From Apoda limacodes (Eukaryota; Arthropoda; Insecta; Lepidoptera; Limacodidae), in contig OX291542.1 in NCBI GenBank assembly GCA_946406115.1, positions 25,555,321 through 25,619,320 on the forward strand: a DNA stretch of 64,000 nt, read 5' to 3'. The notes below the pieces were generated by a model. That model was given only the letters and a program-made list of their open reading frames with translations, had not been told where the DNA came from and searched no databases. This document shows, piece by piece, positions 61,342-64,000 of this stretch. Positions within the stretch are counted from its first letter, which is position 1, and each line of letters opens with the position of its first letter. The position numbers and the translations under genes were made by a program.

Positions 61342-61855
61342 AACCCATAGTTAGGTACTACCTACCTAATGTTATAAATGCGAAATTGTCTCTGTCTATA
61401 AATGAGTAATTCTGCATACTCGTATACTATGATCCTACTTTCATAAAATCAGAATTACTTACAACTATTCGTACATTTGTGCAGAAAATTTTGTATCTTG
61501 TAACCGACATTTTTAAATTTATTTCTACAAAAAAGGGTTTGTGGAAGCAATTAGAAGTTGGGGACGCACTATTTATAAAAGTCACATTTTTTTTTTCTTT
61601 TTACTAAATTTAAAGAATTGGATCCTCAAAAAGCGGAACTGTGTTCCACTGAGAACATTTAATTTACGCTAAAAATCGGCACATCCCGCCAAAATCGGGA
61701 CGTTTAGTAACGCTGTTTTCATGCTTGTTTTGACACGAACCGCGACCACAGTATTATTAATAAGTACTATCTATATGACATTACTGTTCTGCTCAAAATA
61801 TGGGTATAATCAGTTTCAGTTGGTAAGTAATAAAACTGTCAATCGTTTGTTACAG

Positions 61856-62190
61856 GTACATGTTAGGCGCTGTGTCCGCCCACAAGTTGGTCATTGCGTT
61901 CTGCATCGGTGTGGAATTGATCGCCACCCGCACCAAGACCTGGTTGGCTATTGTCTACATCACAACTTTTGCCATTGTATCTCCTTTGGGAATCGGTATC
62001 GGTATACTTCTAGTCGGAGGTCAAGGAGCCGCAGCAGCTGGATTGTCCTCTGTGGTACTGCAAGGCCTGGCGTCAGGAACTCTACTCTACGTAATCTTCT
62101 TTGAAATTTGGAATAAGGATAGATCCGGTATTCTTCAATTCCTAGCTGCCATTATCGGATTCTTCATTATGTTCGGATTACAGTTACTGA
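61856..62190 (+). CDS. ZIP zinc transporter exon 4 (TM5-TM8)
   Basis: The acceptor is GTTACAG ending at 61855. The exon completes Trp242 and adds 111 codons plus one base. TM5 carries SAHKLVIAFCIGVEL (His251, Glu262), the ZIPII version of the helix 5 metal site. TM6 is about 269-295, TM7 about 300-325 ending in FFEIW, and TM8 about 333-353. The donor is CTGA|GTAAGT at 62190/62191, phase 1. If this donor is skipped, the frame runs on for 26 further codons to TAA at 62268-62270 and would replace the His-rich tail with an unrelated one. Confidence 0.92.
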
Positions 62191-62389
62191 GTAAGTATTT
62201 TTATAAGCACACAAACACACCACTTACCCTTCTCTGTTTCAAATCTGATGCGGGGCGCGCTATAAACTAAGCATTTTGTTTGTAGTAAATGCGTGTTAAA
62301 ATAAGATAAAAACAACCCCGTCCATTTTACCACAATCTATGAAACCAGTAAAAAATTTAAAAAACACGACTGCGGAATTATGAAATAAA
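62191..62389 (+). other. Possible alternative 3' end in intron 4
   Basis: Reading on from exon 4 gives a 26-codon extension ending at TAA 62268-62270, followed by AATAAA at 62384-62389. A transcript ending here would lack the His-rich tail. This is an inference from the stop and poly-A signal only. Confidence 0.3.
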
Positions 62390-62703
62390 GGGTAATTTGT
62401 TTTCCAATAATTTTAATACACTCTAGTGGTTAAGACGAATCTAACCACGTATAATTTATTAAAACCGGGTTAGCCGTTTAGTAGTTACGAGGAAACATAG
62501 AGTCCCACATGCATACAGATCCAACACATACACCCTGCTTGCCCTGTAGTTATTAATGAAAAATTAAAAAAGTTTTACGATGTGTTTACATTATCTTTGA
62601 AATAGGAATTCTACCTGTCCCTTTTTTGTGGACTCATTTATTCATTACGCTTTTTCACTGATGTTTTGGTCACACCTTTAATTTCAAAATTTTCTTGTTA
62701 CAG

Positions 62704-62771
62704 CTGGTCACGCTCACACACACTCTCACGGCTGCGATGACGACGACCATGGACATTCCCACGATCGTTAA
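62704..62771 (+). CDS. ZIP zinc transporter exon 5 (His/Asp-rich C-terminal tail and stop)
   Basis: The acceptor is CTTGTTACAG ending at 62703. The first two bases complete Thr354, then 21 codons precede TAA at 62769-62771. The tail holds seven His (356, 358, 360, 362, 369, 371, 373), one Cys and a run of four Asp. In this family the C-terminus faces outside or the organelle lumen and is usually only a few residues. A metal-binding tail here is therefore notable. The matching phase, the good acceptor and the composition, which resembles the His-rich loop, support this as a real coding exon. Confidence 0.85.
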
Positions 62772-63358
62772 AAAGACTGATACGTCGACTTTCATTCGCA
62801 AAATATTGTATCGATACAGGGATGATTTGAGGATCAAATTAAAGTTAATAGAAGTCGTATTAAAAGTTTTGACAAGATAGAGTTAGTTAGGCCGAAGTTA
62901 TTTGACTGTTACCATAATGTGTATTGAAAAAAAAAAATAACAAGCAACTTTGTTTTACAAAGTGGAATTTCCTTTTATTTTTATCTAAGCCAACATTTTT
63001 TTAATGGCAGTACAACCAACTGTAATACCTTTTTTTTATTAACTTGGCGTACGGAACCACATAATTACGTATTCCAATTATTACAAAATGCGTTATATTG
63101 CTGCTATATTACAGTACATTGTGTACATTCGTAAAGAACATGCTTGGGGCAAGTTGATGCTGATTTTTGTTGTAATCTCGATGTATAAGGTGAAGCGTAA
63201 AGTTCCTAAGTCAAATATGTTTGCCTATTGATGAAGACAAGTAATTTATTGCTTGACTATGGATACATAAAAGTTATAAATTACTGTATATGATGTGATA
63301 ATTTTAAATTGTACTTACTTTTGACATAGACGGCTAATTCGGTAAACGTTGTAATAAA
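62772..63358 (+). other. Probable 3' UTR with AATAAA poly-A signal
   Basis: No coding potential is seen after the stop at 62771. AATAAA lies at 63353-63358 and is followed by a T-rich stretch, a plausible cleavage context. The true end could lie further downstream. Confidence 0.55.
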
Positions 63359-63405
63359 AACCTTCTATTTTTTTATGAAGAATCTAATAGTTGACTACTG
63401 ATTTC

Positions 63406-63485
63406 AACCTGGATGCAAAGATGTTTATGTCAACGTAGAGTAAAAAACCTGGATGCAAAGATGTTTATGTCAACGTAGAGTAAAA
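63406..63485. repeat. Perfect 40-base tandem duplication
   Basis: A 40-base unit starting AACCTGGATGCAAAGATG occupies 63406-63445 and is repeated without change at 63446-63485. Identity of the copies points to a recent event. It lies just after the proposed poly-A signal. Confidence 0.95.
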
Positions 63486-64000
63486 TGCCATAATATGGGG
63501 TAAACGAATTTTATAGGTATCTATATGGTTTTTTATTAGTTAAAGATTTTGGCCCTTGGCTAACAAATTAATACAGTGACATATAAAGTTTTACTCAGTT
63601 GATGCATTGTGCAAATGAGCACAGTTACACTTTTATCTGTAGCAAGACGATGATGACGCTGATATAATTTTTAGAAAAAAAAAATAGATATGTTTGTATT
63701 CTTACAAGAAATTTAATTGATAAATACTCATGTTTATTCCTTTATTGTTGACAAATATGTCTGCGTATGACAATTTACTGTTGTTATATGGACAATATAT
63801 GGTCCTAAACAAAAGCTAGTAAAACTTTTTGTTAAGTTATTCTTGATGGATAAATTATTTATAGATAAAATTAAAATCACATAAAAATATTAGTTTTTTT
63901 ATTATAAGGAGATAAAGAAGTGGAAACAATCTAGTCAAACCTTATTTTTACCCAAACTATGTGAATTTTAAGACATGATACATTCTATGAACATAGGTAT
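63486..64000. other. Downstream flank, nothing recognised
   Basis: AT-rich sequence without an open frame or repeat I could name. Confidence 0.5.

Larger units (their letters stand above)
14145..63358 (+). other. Whole transcription unit: ZIP1/2/3-like zinc transporter, two alternative first exons
   Basis: Five coding exons per transcript were assembled by hand from GT/AG sites and matching reading phases. The exon phases at the ends are 1, 0, 2 and 1. Isoform A uses exon 1a and encodes 375 aa; isoform B uses exon 1b and encodes 383 aa. ZIP proteins move zinc and sometimes other divalent metals into the cytosol across the plasma or a vesicle membrane. Eight hydrophobic segments are visible (isoform A, about residues 15-41, 60-82, 101-126, 209-234, 242-263, 269-295, 300-325 and 333-353), with a long His-rich loop between 3 and 4, the usual ZIP layout. 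The length is a little above the 310-350 aa typical of animal ZIP1-3, because of the loop and a His-rich tail. The first intron is about 45 kb from exon 1a or 35 kb from exon 1b. The gene family call is strong. The exact orthologue and the transcript ends are inferred. Confidence 0.9.

Noticed and set aside
61721..62104. 127-codon plus frame overlapping exon 4
   Set aside because: It is the wrong frame over a clear ZIP exon; its basic residues arise from out-of-frame reading.
62695..62880. 61-codon frame overlapping the last exon
   Set aside because: The phase set by exon 4 reads a different frame and gives the His-rich tail with a stop at 62771.

Overview
This 64 kb window is AT-rich animal DNA from what looks like a moth or butterfly. 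The repeats suggest this: short Helitron-like elements starting near TCTATACTAATATTATAAA and ending in CTAG before a T, tRNA-type SINEs, CR1-like retrotransposon tails ending in a short tandem repeat, and a dispersed element ending in a GAGTCCGACTCGCACTTGGC-type block. That assignment rests on memory of lepidopteran repeat families and is an inference.

I could support one host protein-coding gene with confidence. It lies on the + strand and encodes a complete eight-helix ZIP (SLC39) zinc transporter of the ZIP1/2/3-like (ZIPII) subfamily. It has two alternative first coding exons (14186-14462 and 23865-24165), each behind its own TATA box and TCAGT initiator. Both end in the same phase with the same donor, and both can splice to four shared exons (59490-59746, 60594-60784, 61856-62190, 62704-62771). 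The predicted proteins are 375 aa (isoform A) and 383 aa (isoform B). They differ only in the N-terminal tail and in helices 1-2. The shared part carries a His-rich cytoplasmic loop, the metal-binding helices 4 and 5, and an unusual His/Asp-rich C-terminal tail encoded by the last small exon.

Layout: 1-14.1 kb is upstream sequence full of degraded retrotransposon pieces, including a broken reverse transcriptase at about 6.3-7.5 kb. From 14.1 to 24.2 kb come the two promoters and first exons. From 24.2 to 59.5 kb is one roughly 35 kb intron packed with Helitrons, inverted-repeat elements (MITEs), SINEs, LINE tails, a GC-rich poly-A retroposon with intact target duplication, and a head-to-tail pair of dispersed elements. 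From 59.5 to 63.4 kb are exons 2-5 and a probable 3' UTR with AATAAA. The arrangement allows two promoters to supply one zinc transporter with different extracellular N-termini and first helices.

No CRISPR array, rRNA gene or intact viral gene was seen. One tRNA-like stretch looks degenerate. One minus-strand ORF cluster at 49.5-50.2 kb might be a fragment of a second gene, but I could not confirm this.
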